Of a stretch of 64,000 nt of DNA, positions 36,955 through 46,450 are shown piece after piece (the first letter of the stretch is position 1; every line of letters begins with the position of its first letter). The position numbers were made by a program, and so were the translations under genes. The stretch is from positions 2,222,537-2,286,536 of the forward strand of contig NC_087071.1 in NCBI RefSeq assembly GCF_963678635.1, written 5' to 3'. The notes below the pieces were generated by a model. That model worked only from the letters and a program-made list of their open reading frames with translations, was not told the origin of the DNA and searched no databases. Origin of the DNA: Symsagittifera roscoffensis (Eukaryota; Xenacoelomorpha; Acoela; Convolutidae).

Positions 36955-37514
36955 CATGCGGATTAATAAGCATTAGCCTAGGCCATGTCCAAATGATTAA
37001 GCAAGGGCACTCGCGAAATGTCTCTCCCTATTGCAAACCCCAAACCCCTATGCATGTTGGGGTTTGAGGGAAAAAGAGTCATTTTTCCATTCAAATGTGC
37101 CAATTTAAAAAATGAAAAAAAGTCATAAAAGAGAATTAATTTTCAAATTCAATCCGTGGCTGGGGGAGAAATTGTACGGTTGACCTCAATTTAAAAATAA
37201 CATTGAAAAATTGGTTAATTAAAAAACCTTTTGAAAAAATATGAGTAAAAATATCTGCGGGGGGAGTTCAAGAATTTGCTTCTTCTTGGGCTCAGTGGAA
37301 AACCCAGCATTTCGTTGGTGGTTTTATTAGCCAATACAGTTATTACCAACACTCACGCTTCAGCTTATCAAGTTATAAGTTACATCACTTTCAACAATAC
37401 TTTCAAGGTAGACAGGTTTGTTGCTGCGATTAAATTATTCGAAATATTAATTTCGGATTGAAGGTTAGTTTGCTTTCTTTATTATATTAAAAAGTTCAAA
37501 CACGTGTGTTTGTT
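36955..37514. other. No gene; G/C-run hairpin
   Basis: CAAACCCCAA at about 37034 pairs with TTGGGGTTTG at about 37057-37066 around a short loop containing ATGCAT. The remainder has no supported gene; the open stretch at 37276-37461 has no ATG at its start. Confidence 0.4.
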
Positions 37515-37755
37515 TGAGCGCGTATTCATAAGTCCCAAAATAAAAAAAGCAGTCGGATAAGTCCCAAGTTTTTCAATTGGTCAACGACTGAATTTACCGA
37601 GTAACGGTTTAATGTCGTTACGCTCAAAAACTCGTAAAAGTAGTTCTACTCTCTGTTGGCAAGCTTGCAACACGTTGACGCGGCTGCGGCGATCACTATT
37701 CAGCAGCTTGAATTTGTGATGCTTTTACAATAAACAATCAGTCTATAAAATGGAT
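37515..37755 (-). mobile_element. MITE family M2, partial copy
   Basis: Begins CGCGTATTCATAAGTCCCAA, AAAAAGCAGTCGGATAAGTC and runs to the interior GACGCGGCTGCGGCGATCAC. The reverse complement of this interior matches 41.37-41.46 kb (GTGACCGCCGCAGCCGCGCC, ACGTGTTGCGATCTTGCG), so it is an inverted copy of the element at 41251-41664 lacking one arm. Confidence 0.7.
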
Positions 37756-38084
37756 CTTGTTAACTAGTTCCCCCTATTTCGGTTTTCAGAAGTTCAACTT
37801 TGGCGGCCACATTTTCAATAGCTTAAAACTTCTTTCAGAAAAACGAATATTTAAAACTTTTGGCTCTACCCAACAATCTCCCCCCTTTCAAGAAAGGGGG
37901 GAAATGTAAGGTAGATTACTTGCAGCGAATTTTCGACCAATCAGAATGTATCAAAACTCGAATTTACATACAATGCTCCAGTGCCAAATTACTGTTTTTT
38001 TTTTACAGCGATGGAGATTTTTTAGTAGATACAATAGGGGGGATTACTAAGTAGATCCAGTTTCTTACGTGGGTATTATAAAAA
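37756..38084. other. No gene seen
   Basis: Contains a C-run/G-run pair (CTCCCCCCTTTC...GGGGGG) at 37889-37903 and one CCAATCAGAAT word near 37938 that recurs in the MITE nest. The 64-codon open stretch at 37860-38054 lacks a start and supporting signals. Confidence 0.35.
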
Positions 38085-38850
38085 TAGTGAGTTATACAAA
38101 TACGAACGGCTCTTTTTCCTCCCCCCCCCCCCCCCCCCCCCCCCCCCACCTGCAAATTTTTATATTTGAAGTTAGTGTCCACTTTGTCCGATTGTCATGA
38201 AAGACTCATTAGGCCATGACAAACATATTTGATCTTCATAATTAACCTTGTAAAACTACTCGGTACACCTTAAAATTCATATGTTTGAGTGAGTTGGGGG
38301 GGGGGGTGAAAGGAAAAAGAGGCATACGAATTCGCGAAAATGAAAACCAATTAATTGTTGACATTTTTGAAATGCTTATTTTATACAGAAATGGTGATCA
38401 AAAATATGGTAACTTTCCAAATGGCATAATTCCCAAATGGCATAAAAATGGAAACTTTTCCGAAATGGCATAAATTTTAAGTTTTTATTGTAATTTAAAC
38501 GTTTTCTATCAATTTCTATTTCTATCATTTTGTCAGGAACGAAAGCATGTGAACAAGATTTGGAATTAATTGCTTCCAAACAAATTTTCCCAACAAATTT
38601 GTCGAAAAAAATGACCACAAGAAGCTTATTAGTAACCGCAAGCTTATGCTTCTTGCTTTTGATAAAAAAATTTACAACTGTTTCAAGATAAAATGTCAAT
38701 CAGCATTTGAATTGACAATTTGACTAATTTTCTCACATTGTTCTTGAAAAAATTGTTCTCGATTTTTCCAAAGCACCTGTTGCATGAAATTTATGCCATA
38801 TGGGAAATTTTTCATTTTTATCCCATTTGGGAATTATGCCATTTGAGACG
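38085..38850 (+). repeat. Foldback repeat R, copy 1 (with nested insertion)
   Basis: Shares GTGAGTTATACAAATACGAA, then (after the nested insertion) TTCGCGAAAATGAAAACCAA, TTTTATACAGAAATGGTGAT with the copy at 40240-40732. The inner part ends in ~60 bp inverted repeats: CCAAATGGCATAATTCCCAA...AAATGGCATAAATTT at 38417-38475 and its complement TTTATGCCATATGGGAA...TTATGCCATTTGAG at 38789-38847. It has the structure of a MITE or foldback element with no coding capacity. Confidence 0.8.
38107..38323. mobile_element. 217 bp MITE with poly-C/poly-G ends, 7 bp target duplication
   Basis: The target ATACGAA lies at 38100-38106 and again at 38324-38330. The sister repeat at 40240 has ATACGAA once with no insert, an empty site. 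The ends are inverted: CGGCTCTTTTTCCTC followed by a run of 27 C (38121-38147), and a run of 11 G (38296-38306) followed by TGAAAGGAAAAAGAGGC. The homopolymer is part of the inverted end, so its length may vary and be hard to sequence. Confidence 0.85.
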
Positions 38851-38864
38851 TAATCGTTAACAAG

Positions 38865-38975
38865 ATCTCAAATTTGTTGACTAAAATTTCAACCAATCAG
38901 AATTCAAGAAGATACATTTTGGGACATCTGCGACAGATTTTTTATTTTGGGATGGGAATTCACCGTTTTGTGGCT
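38865..38975 (-). mobile_element. MITE family M2, one-arm fragment
   Basis: TTTCAACCAATCAGAATTCAAG, TTTTTTATTTTGG and GGGAATTCACCG are the reverse complement of the left arm of the element at 41251 (CGGTGAATTCCC...CTTGAATTCTGATTGGTTGAAA with intervening AAAATAAAAAATCAGTCGCA). Confidence 0.6.
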
Positions 38976-39168
38976 CTTTTCCACTTTCGCCACTTTTGAA
39001 ATTCCCCGCATGCAGTTTCAAGCATTAATAATTGATTATATTACAATTTTAGTACTAAAATTGAGAAACAATCGATTTGAATCATTTAATAATCGATTAT
39101 AATCTCTCTCTTTTTTAAAAAAAATCTAATTCTAATTAATTATATTGGTAATAACTGGAGTGCAGCCT

Positions 39169-39364
39169 GTATTTAGACAGCCGCGTATTCATACTGGTCA
39201 GTATTTAGACAAATACTGTATGAACCAATCAGAATCGAGAAAAAACATAAATAATCTGAAATAAATAATAATTATTTATTAATTTCTTCTTTGTCTCGAT
39301 TCTGATTGGTTGAAACAGTATTTGTCTAAATACTGACCAGTATGAATACGCGGCTGTCTAAGTA
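39169..39364. mobile_element. 196 bp MITE with long near-perfect terminal inverted repeats
   Basis: Arms of about 71 bp start GTATTTAGACAGCCGCGTAT and end with the complement (ATACGCGGCTGTCTAAGTAC). Pairing continues through CATACTGGTCAGTATTTAGA, CAAATACTGT and ACCAATCAGAATCGAGA. The ~53 bp loop is A/T only in large part. If a TA target is assumed, the terminal repeat would be (T/C)TTAGACAG; the target duplication is not certain because the outer bases are themselves palindromic. Confidence 0.9.
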
Positions 39365-39668
39365 CTGACATGTAACCGAATGTTTCTTGGCCTAATGTTA
39401 TTACATTGTCCTAAGATACAGAAATTTGGGATCTTAATTTTGACACTCAATTCTGTATAAAATATGCATTTGAAAAATGTCCAAAATTAATTGGGTTTTC
39501 TTTCTCGCGCGTTTGTATTTGTATTACTCACTAATGTTAAAAACCTGCATAAGGTATTTAAATTACACATATTTTCTGGAAAATATTTTGTAGCCCTTGA
39601 AAATGTGGCAACAAAACTGTGAGCAATCGTGAGCAGACCGGTTTTTATGACAGCCTCAGAAAAATTGT
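39365..39668. other. No gene seen
   Basis: AT-rich spacer between two inverted-repeat elements; nothing recognised. Confidence 0.4.
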
Positions 39669-40241
39669 TGGTACTACTATTCAGGTATTACTATGATAGC
39701 GTGGTCCCTTGAGGATAAGACACCTAGGGCTCTCAAACCTCTTAATAATTATGAATACGCCTTTCAGAAAGATGTAGCAGTATATTTTCAAACAAATTTC
39801 AGGTTTTGTTACCTCCTAAAACCTCCCCGTCACCATTTTAAGGTTGAAAATTTGAAAAAAAACCGCCGATAGTGGGTTTTGATGACAAGTAAGTCAACCC
39901 AATTATATGGTTGTTAACCGTAAAATAAAGTAAAGCGAGCAATAGTGTGATTGCAATTTTCAATCTGAAAAGTTTCTGGCGGAACATATTTTGCAAGATT
40001 TTTGAAAATGAAAAATTTATCAGACCAAAAACTTTTCAGCAACATTAATTTTCAACGGCGTTTTTTTTTAATTTTCAACATTAAAATACTGAGGGGGAGG
40101 TTTTAAGAGGTAACAAAACATGAAATTTAATTGAAAAAATACTGCGACATCTTTCTGAAAGGCGTAATCATAATTATTAAACGATTTGAGAGGTCTAGGT
40201 GTCGTATTCTCAAGGGACCACTCTATCATAGTAGTACCTAG
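39669..40241. mobile_element. ~570 bp element with ~180 bp inverted arms
   Basis: Left arm 39670-39852 (GGTACTACTATTCAGG, CGTGGTCCCTTGAGGATAAG, CCTCTTAATAATTATGAATA, CGCCTTTCAGAAAGATGTAG) pairs with right arm 40062-40239 (AAAGGCGTAATCATAATTAT, CTCAAGGGACCACTCTATCA, TAGTAGTACC). The left tip has about 14 extra bases relative to the right. The element abuts the second copy of foldback repeat R, suggesting one inserted beside the other. It has no coding capacity. Confidence 0.85.
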
Positions 40242-40732
40242 TGAGTTATACAAATACGAACTCGCGGAAAATGAAAACCAATTAATTGTTGACATTTTTG
40301 AAATGCTTATTTTATACAGAAATGGTGATAAAAAAAATGGTAACTTCCCGAATGGCATTATTCCCAAATGGCATAAAAACGAAACTTATCCCAAATGGCA
40401 TAAATTTCAAGTTATCATTGCAGTTCAAACGTTTTGCGTCAACTTCTAAGTCTACTTTTTGCCAAAAACGAACCATTAGAACAAGATTCGGAAATAATTG
40501 CCTCTAAACAAGTGTTAAGTGACAAATTAGTCGGAAAAATTGACCACAAGAAGCTTTTCGCTTTTGATAAAAAGTTCTACAATTTTCTCAAGATAAAACG
40601 TCAATCAACATTTGATTTGACAACTTGACAAACTGACTCCTCGATTTTTTCAACGCAACTTGCTTGAAAATTATGCCATTTGGGAAACTTTTCATTTTTG
40701 GGCCATTTTGGAATTATGCCATTTGAGAGGTA
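40240..40732 (+). repeat. Foldback repeat R, copy 2 (empty site)
   Basis: Same order as 38085-38850: GTGAGTTATACAAATACGAA continuous with CTCGCGGAAAATGAAAACCA, then GAATGGCATTATTCCCAAAT...CCAAATGGCATAAATTT (left arm, to about 40408) and TTATGCCATTTGGGAAACTT...AATTATGCCATTTGAG (right arm, about 40670-40727). It provides the uninserted reference for the 217 bp element. Confidence 0.8.
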
Positions 40733-41250
40733 ATCAAATAAAGTGATCAAACTACCCGTGAGGACCAAAAATACAAGTCATAAAATTTCCATATATGGAA
40801 AAATGTTAGTCATACACTTTCCATACAATTCCATACGTACAGAAAATTGCATGAAAGGTCTATGATTAGTATTTTTTCATATATGGAAATCGTATGACTA
40901 GCATTTTTCCATAAACCAAAAATTTTGATTTACATTTTAGTTTCTCAAAATTTCTTGGTTGTGTTCGTTACCGAACACAAATGACATGAACCTTGATTAC
41001 TCAAACGTAGTAACCAAAGGTTTGGCCGTCTCGCATTAAAAATGCATTGGAAACAGCCTGATATTTGTTACTTCTGTCTCACACTAATGATATAACGAAA
41101 GTACTGAACTTTTAAATTACCAGACATTGATCAAGGCATACAAAAACTTGTCATACAAAAGAAAGAGGAGTTTTTTTTAGCGTTTTTGAAAAAAGTTATG
41201 AAGAGAAAAGGAAAAAATCCAATATTGGTATATCCAGGACTACGTTATAC

Positions 41251-41664
41251 GGTGAATTCCCATAGGTACAAATATTCATAGCTTCCAAAATAAAAAATCA
41301 GTCGCATAAGTTCCAAAATTTATCTTCTTGAATTCTGATTGGTTGAAATTTGAGCCAACGAATTTATGGATTGATTGTTTACTGTTCAACCAGCATAAAC
41401 TCAAGCTGCAGAATAGTGACCGCCGCAGCCGCGCCAACGTGTTGCGATCTTGCGACCAAAGGGTAGGACTCTATACGAAATTTAGAGCCGGTTTTCACCG
41501 CGAAGCGGCGAAGCGCGCATGGCGCGCCCACCGGCGACCTTAAACCGAGACTCGGCTAATTTAGTCTTTTGATCAATTGAAAAGATTTGGAACTTATGCG
41601 ACTGCTTTTTTATTTTGGAACCTATGGGACTGATGTTTTAATTTGGAACCTATGAATACGCACC
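41251..41664 (+). mobile_element. MITE family M2, full copy (nested)
   Basis: Left arm GGTGAATTCCCATAGGTACA...CAAAATAAAAAATCAGTCGC, right arm the complement (GCGACTGCTTTTTTATTTTG...CCTATGAATACGCACC). The right arm holds a second, partly duplicated module (CCTATGGGACTGATGTTTTA). The core at 41490-41537 is strikingly CpG-rich, with GCGCGCATGGCGCGC, in a very AT-rich window. The 71-codon open stretch here is an artefact of this core. Confidence 0.8.
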
Positions 41665-41822
41665 ACGTTCTACACACAAAAAATTAAAATTTGCATGCAA
41701 AACTTTTTCTTTCAAAAAATGTTTGTTTGAATACGAAAATCAGTTTGCGGTTGAAAAAAAAACGCAAAAACATTTTGGGGGCAATTTCAAAAACACTTTG
41801 AAAAATTTTTGTCGTCGCCATC

Positions 41823-41880
41823 AAAAAAATGCTAGTCTTACAATTTCCATATATGGAAATTGTATGACTTGTGTTTTTTT
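41823..41880. repeat. Palindrome centred on CCATATATGG
   Basis: AAATGCTAGTCTTACAATTT then CCATATATGG then AAATTGTATGACTTGTGTTT form a near-perfect palindrome of about 54 bases. Half-sites recur at about 40790, 40890, 42004, 42120 and 42165 within the same element. Confidence 0.8.
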
Positions 41881-42499
41881 TTCAGAAAACAAAAATAAAA
41901 AAAGTCAAAGTTTTCAGTTGTAGTAGCCCAAAAAACGCTTAAATGTTTTGCCAGCAGTTGAATTGATTGTTGAAAGCTTTTTTTCACAAAAATTAAAAAA
42001 AAATGCTAATCATACAATTTCCATATATGAAGAATTTTTTTATGAAGAGACCAATTTCGATACCAAAACAACTAGAAAATACCTTTAAATTTCGATTAAA
42101 CTCATTTTGCAAAAATGTATGAAAATTGTATGACCAGCATTTTTCCATAGACTAAGTGTATGAAATTGTATGATTAGCATTTTCGGTCTATGGAGGTCAA
42201 CCCGGGTAAATAAAAAAGTTAATCTAGTTAAAATTGTGGGAATTAGTTAGGGTAATTAACTGTATAAAGTATCTGTTCTGTCTTAATAATTTTCACAAGT
42301 GACTTGTTATGCCTGATTGTTTGGAAAGCACGTTTCATGCGCAATCAATTTTCATGAAATTAATACGTGAGTTAGGCGAAATACTACGGTAGATCATTAA
42401 GAGGGGAGGGGTTGGGGGCTGTTCTACGATTTCTCTCAATCATTGCAGCTATTGTCTCAACGTTCATTTTACCACTAATCAATTTCGACTTTTTTCCAG

Positions 42500-42639
42500 T
42501 TCTCCCCTTCAATTTTTCGATATATAAGTTGTTTCAAAATGACTTTCATGTTAAAAACTGCAATAAAACGTGTCAGTGTGAAGAAGTGAACAAATTTTTA
42601 CACTATCTTACGTGCAAAATGCAGTGTGAACAATTTTGA
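42500..42639 (+). pseudogene. Orphan N-cap exon fragment of the family
   Basis: A pyrimidine-rich acceptor (GACTTTTTTCCAG) is followed by a frame that starts phase 1, as in the family's main exons. After 19 residues it reads CNKTCQCEEVNKFLHYLTC, that is C-x3-C-x-C-x11-C, the same spacing as the N-cap of the 18 kb gene apart from one residue. The frame then stops nine codons on (42637-42639) and no ectodomain follows. The link is inferred from exon phase, spacer length and cysteine spacing only; sequence identity outside the cysteines is low. Confidence 0.4.
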
Positions 42640-42844
42640 AACAGCTTTTTAAAAAAATTTACTTTGGGGGCTGGAAAAAAGCCTTAACTTCTACTAATGA
42701 CATAACATCAACTTGCAGGTAGTTTTGCACGACGGTAGAAACAAAGTTTCATGCTAACAACTCTAAAACTATTCAAAAAAAACATCAAAAAATTTTAACA
42801 TAAATTTATTAATAATTTGGAACATTCCAACACATTTTGAACAT

Positions 42845-43830
42845 TTAAATCATTCGCGATAAGGTGGTAGCGTGGCTTTGCAAGCTCGCGAACAAAAAAT
42901 AGAGACGGAAGTAATTGAACAAAAAATTGTCAAAAATTGAGAGAAGAAAAAAAAGATTTTTGAACCATTTCTGGAACAATTTATTATTGGCACTTGACTT
43001 TTTTGATAAAAACATAGGTTTTTGACAAGAAATTAAAACAGAGCTTCGCATTAGATGCGATTCCAAAAATGAACATTGCAAGCTAGCAGACAAGAAAGGA
43101 AACGAAGCAATTAAATCCAAAGAAAACAGAAAATTTTGAAAAAGTAAAAAACTTCTAAATTGCTCTGAAAGGATGTTTTTTTTTGCTGAAAACACTTCTA
43201 AAAACACATTCGGCGCCCTAGGATGAAAACTGAAAAACACTCGAGCAAAAAAATTGTTGTCATGAAAAAAATGAACTTTAAATTCTATTCTGAGCTTTTT
43301 ATCGTTTTGTGTGATCCGGTAACAGCTCTACAATTCTACAATATGGCAACTAAGCCGACAAAAAATAAGCAGACAAGATGCCGACAACTATTTTTTGAAA
43401 TTGTCTTTTTCCCGTTTGAAAAGAAGCTCCTGTCAAATTTGAACCCAGGACATTTTTCGTCCCAGGCGTATTCGTTAACTCCGGACGAAATGTTCCGGAG
43501 ACACGGAGAAATTTAAATTATTTGAGAACTGAACTTGAATTGTTTTCAATAATGGTTTTCACAAATAAAAAAGTTGAATTTTTCTAATGTACATAGCTTG
43601 ACTTCCCCAATAAAGTAGAGCTAAAATCTAGCGGCTTCAAATTGCTTTTTTTTTGTTCGCGAAAAACATTTACTATACTGGCTTCTTTTTTAGGTTGTTT
43701 TCAGCTGATTTTTAACTGTGGGGAGTGCATCAATGTTTATAGAAATACAGACTTTTTCAAGTTTTTTTCAATCAAAAATTGCCGCTCAAGCCTTCTAACT
43801 ACCAACGCTACCACGTTTCTTTTTTTAAAA
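42845..43830 (-). mobile_element. SINE-containing repeat, copy 2
   Basis: Matches 45480-46450 in the same orientation, with shared GCTTCGCATnAnnTGCGAT, CCAAAGAAAACnGAAAA, ATTCTATTCTGAGCTTTT, GATCCGGTAACA and ACAATATGGCAACTAA. On the minus strand it contains a tRNA-like head (43491-43429: GGAGTTAACGAATACGCC, GTCCTGGGTTCAAATTTGAC) like that at 8.8 kb. Open stretches within (42845-43240 minus; 43223-43516 plus) are repeat sequence and not supported as genes. Confidence 0.6.
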
Positions 43831-44073
43831 GAAAAAAGTAGGAGCCAGAATTTTGAATGGTCTTCGCGAACAATGAAAACTTAATGAAATTAAGTGCATT
43901 ACTTTCAGACCAAGTGCGATGATTTAACAGCTGACTTTTGATTTCATATGAACCAAAAGTAAAATGATTCAAGTTATTTTGTTAAACTAGTTGCTTAAAC
44001 GAAAAAAAAAACATATATTCCAATTTGATAACGTTTGCGAATCGCAAGCGAAATAAGCTTCTAGTAATTATCG

Positions 44074-44142
44074 AGCGCCTACTAAGCAGTTAGACGCCCA
44101 TTGAGATGGTAGACGCCCAACAAGTTGGTAGACACCCATTGA
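44074..44142. repeat. ~20 bp minisatellite, about 3.5 copies
   Basis: GCGCCTACTAAGCAGTTAGA, CGCCCATTGAGATGGTAGA, CGCCCAACAAGTTGGTAGA, CACCCATTGAACC: a (A)GACGCCCANNNAGNTGGT unit. Confidence 0.75.
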
Positions 44143-44247
44143 ACCGAAAATATAACCATGTCAAAAGAAATTGTTGTCTTAAAAATTTGAACCAATTAAT
44201 TTTCTTAATTTTAAAACTTAGCAATAAAAATCACCTGAACTTTTCGT

Positions 44248-44590
44248 TCATTTTTTCGCCATTGAAGCGACACAAATTAGGGTAAATGAGCTGATAAAAC
44301 ATAAGTCGAAACCAATTAGGCCGAATAAGGCTTTTAGGCGAAAAAGGAAACAAAAAGCAAAACCAAAGAGTTTATACAAGTTCAGGGCTATTTTAAAAAT
44401 AAAGGTGAAACAATTAAACAATAAAAGCAAAGCAGACAAACAATAGACCGCCAAATCGATTTTTTCCCGGAAAAAATTTTTCAATTTCTTAAATGTTGAA
44501 AAAAACTCGACTGATTCTTGAACCTCAGACGTTAGAGTACAACAGCTACCACGTTACCATTAGGCCATTTGAGACGGAGCGAAGATGTTA
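44248..44590 (-). mobile_element. tRNA-derived SINE-like element with good A and B boxes
   Basis: On the minus strand TGGCCTAATGG (44567-44557) fits the pol III A-box consensus TRGCNNARNGG and GGTTCAAGAATC (44524-44513) resembles the B box, 32 bases apart, as in tRNA promoters. The downstream sequence does not form a tRNA, so this is a tRNA-derived repeat rather than a gene. The 78-codon F/L-rich open stretch downstream (44484-44248) is body sequence. The 3' end is not defined. Confidence 0.5.
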
Positions 44591-45479
44591 AGGTTGATTA
44601 AGGTAGAAACTTCACAATTTCTTTGTGTCTTACTTGTTACTTACTGTCCTACATGTAACGAAAAATGTTTACGGGGAAAACAGTCCAACTCACGGTTACA
44701 TGACACTTGCTCTCCAAAGTGTAAAAAAACTAGTTGTGTAAAAAAGCCTTGACAACAAAATGCAAAATCAGCATTAAGCCTAAAATTTTCAAAGCGGTAA
44801 CCAAACAAAAGTACTTGAGCAGAAATTTATGCACCAACACAATTTTGAACAGGCTGAGGCATAGGCAAATGCAGAGACGAAACAGAGCTTTGAAAACCTT
44901 TCGATTCAAACATTAATTAAATTCACTAATTGCAAGTCAACGGACAAATCGGAAAAGAAACTAACTCAAATGGAGAAAAATTGGTGCTCGGGCTTTTTTT
45001 TCTCCTGGCAAATTAGTATCGTTGGGTGAGTGAGGTGTGCAGAGAACTATATAAACGCGTGTCAAAGGTATATAAGGTATAGTTGACAGCAGTTGATAAC
45101 AATGTTCTGCGAATTTTTTTTTTAGAAAATGTTTATTGCCAAAGAATTGCTAATTGGAGCACTAATTTTCCGTTTAGTAAAAAAGGTTTTATATTTCCTA
45201 GCGAGGCGACCCATTTTCAAAAAACGTTACTCGATCTCATTACTTAAGCGAAGTTCTTTGACATTGGAATAACCAGTTTTTTTCGACATTGAAATAACTT
45301 TTTGAAAGTTTTCAAAGATCGTTTGAATCACACATAAAAGGTTTCTTATGCTATATCACTCGACCTATTTCAATGATTGTTTGCGATATTTGATTTCTCG
45401 CAGAAAACAGAAGCCTAAAACGTACCCCATTGCCAAGTTTCTCCCCATATTCAGTAGTCAGAGTAGTCTTACTTGCTTA
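44591..45479. other. No supported gene
   Basis: AT-rich spacer between SINE-like repeats; the 60-codon basic open stretch at 44734-44916 has no supporting context. Confidence 0.35.
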
Positions 45480-46450
45480 CACTTTTTCGAAACTTTTTAT
45501 TGTCCTCCAAATAGCGAGTGAAAGCGCTTTAATACGATAATACACACCACTCTCTACGATGATTATTTGTGAGAGCTGATATTGCATGGGAAATAAAAAA
45601 GAATCAAAAACACACCCGAATACAAAGTTTCTCTCGATTTTATAAATGACCGGAAGAAAAACACAGGCGGAGCTTCGCATCAATTGCGATACCACAAATT
45701 AGCATTTCAAGCTACCAAACAGGAAACGAAAGGAGAGCCACTAACTCCAAAGAAAACGGAAAACACGTCCAGAAACATATTCGACGGCTTTTGGATGAAA
45801 ATTGAAAAGCGTTTGAGCGAAAAAAAATGTTATCATGAAAAAAGTGATTTAAATTCTATTCTGAGCTTTTAATGTTTTGCGCGATCCGGTAACACTTCTA
45901 CATTTCTTCAAAGTAACAAATCTACAATATGGCAACTAAATATAAGCAGACATATAAGCAGACAAATCTACAATATAAGCAGACAAATAAGATGCCGACA
46001 ATTTTTTTGGAATGGAATATATCCTGTTTGAAAAAAAAAGCTGTCAAACACGAACCCTGGACCTTTGCCGTTCAAGGCGTATTTGTTACCTCCGGACCAA
46101 ATGTGCTGAAGACATAAAGAAATTTGAACTAATTACGAACTGAACTAAAATTTATTTCACCAAAGGTTTTCACAAATAAAAATGACTTGAATTTTTTCTA
46201 ACGTACATAGTTCGACTTCCCCAATTAATTAGAACTGAAATATAGCGATTTCATCAAAAAGTTATTGATCGCGAAGACCATTTACTAAAGTGGCTTCTAC
46301 TTTTTAGATTGTTTTCAGCTGATTTTTAGCTGCATCCATTTTTTTAAAGTTAACATTTTTTAAGCAAGAATTGCCCTGTATCCACGTAACTTTAGTTGCT
46401 CTAGCCTTCTAGCTATCAACGCTAGCTCATTTAATTTTTTTTGCAATAAG
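45480..46450 (-). mobile_element. SINE-containing repeat, copy 3
   Basis: Second member of the pair described at 42845. The tRNA-like head lies at 46101-46041 on the minus strand (GGAGGTAACAAATACGCC, GGTCCAGGGTTCGTG). A short internal repeat of ATATAAGCAGACA (three times near 45950-45990) is private to this copy. Confidence 0.6.

Larger units (their letters stand above)
40755..42206. mobile_element. ~1.45 kb non-autonomous element with CCCG termini and TA flanks
   Basis: Left end TA|CCCGTGAGGACC at 40753 and right end GGTCAACCCGGG|TA to 42208 are inverted. Inner similarity continues: AAAAATACAAGTCATAAAAT against the complement of TTGTATGATTAGCATTTT. The TA on both sides would fit Tc1/mariner-type integration (established for that superfamily). 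The interior holds repeated palindromic CCATATATGG blocks and a nested M2 element; no transposase frame is visible. Confidence 0.6.

Noticed and set aside
36581-37067. Open frames spanning the N run
   Set aside because: They are created by treating 200 unknown bases as open sequence.
38116-38150. C-run as a sequencing artefact
   Set aside because: A matching G-run with complementary flanks sits at the other end of a sequence bounded by a target duplication, so it is a genuine element end, though its exact length is uncertain.
41328-41543. 71-codon frame ending in an R/A-rich stretch
   Set aside because: Lies wholly inside the M2 MITE; the arginine-rich end is the CpG-rich palindromic core.
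42845-43516. Open frames of 131 (-) and 97 (+) codons
   Set aside because: They lie in a dispersed SINE-containing repeat whose second copy (45.5-46.4 kb) does not preserve the frames.
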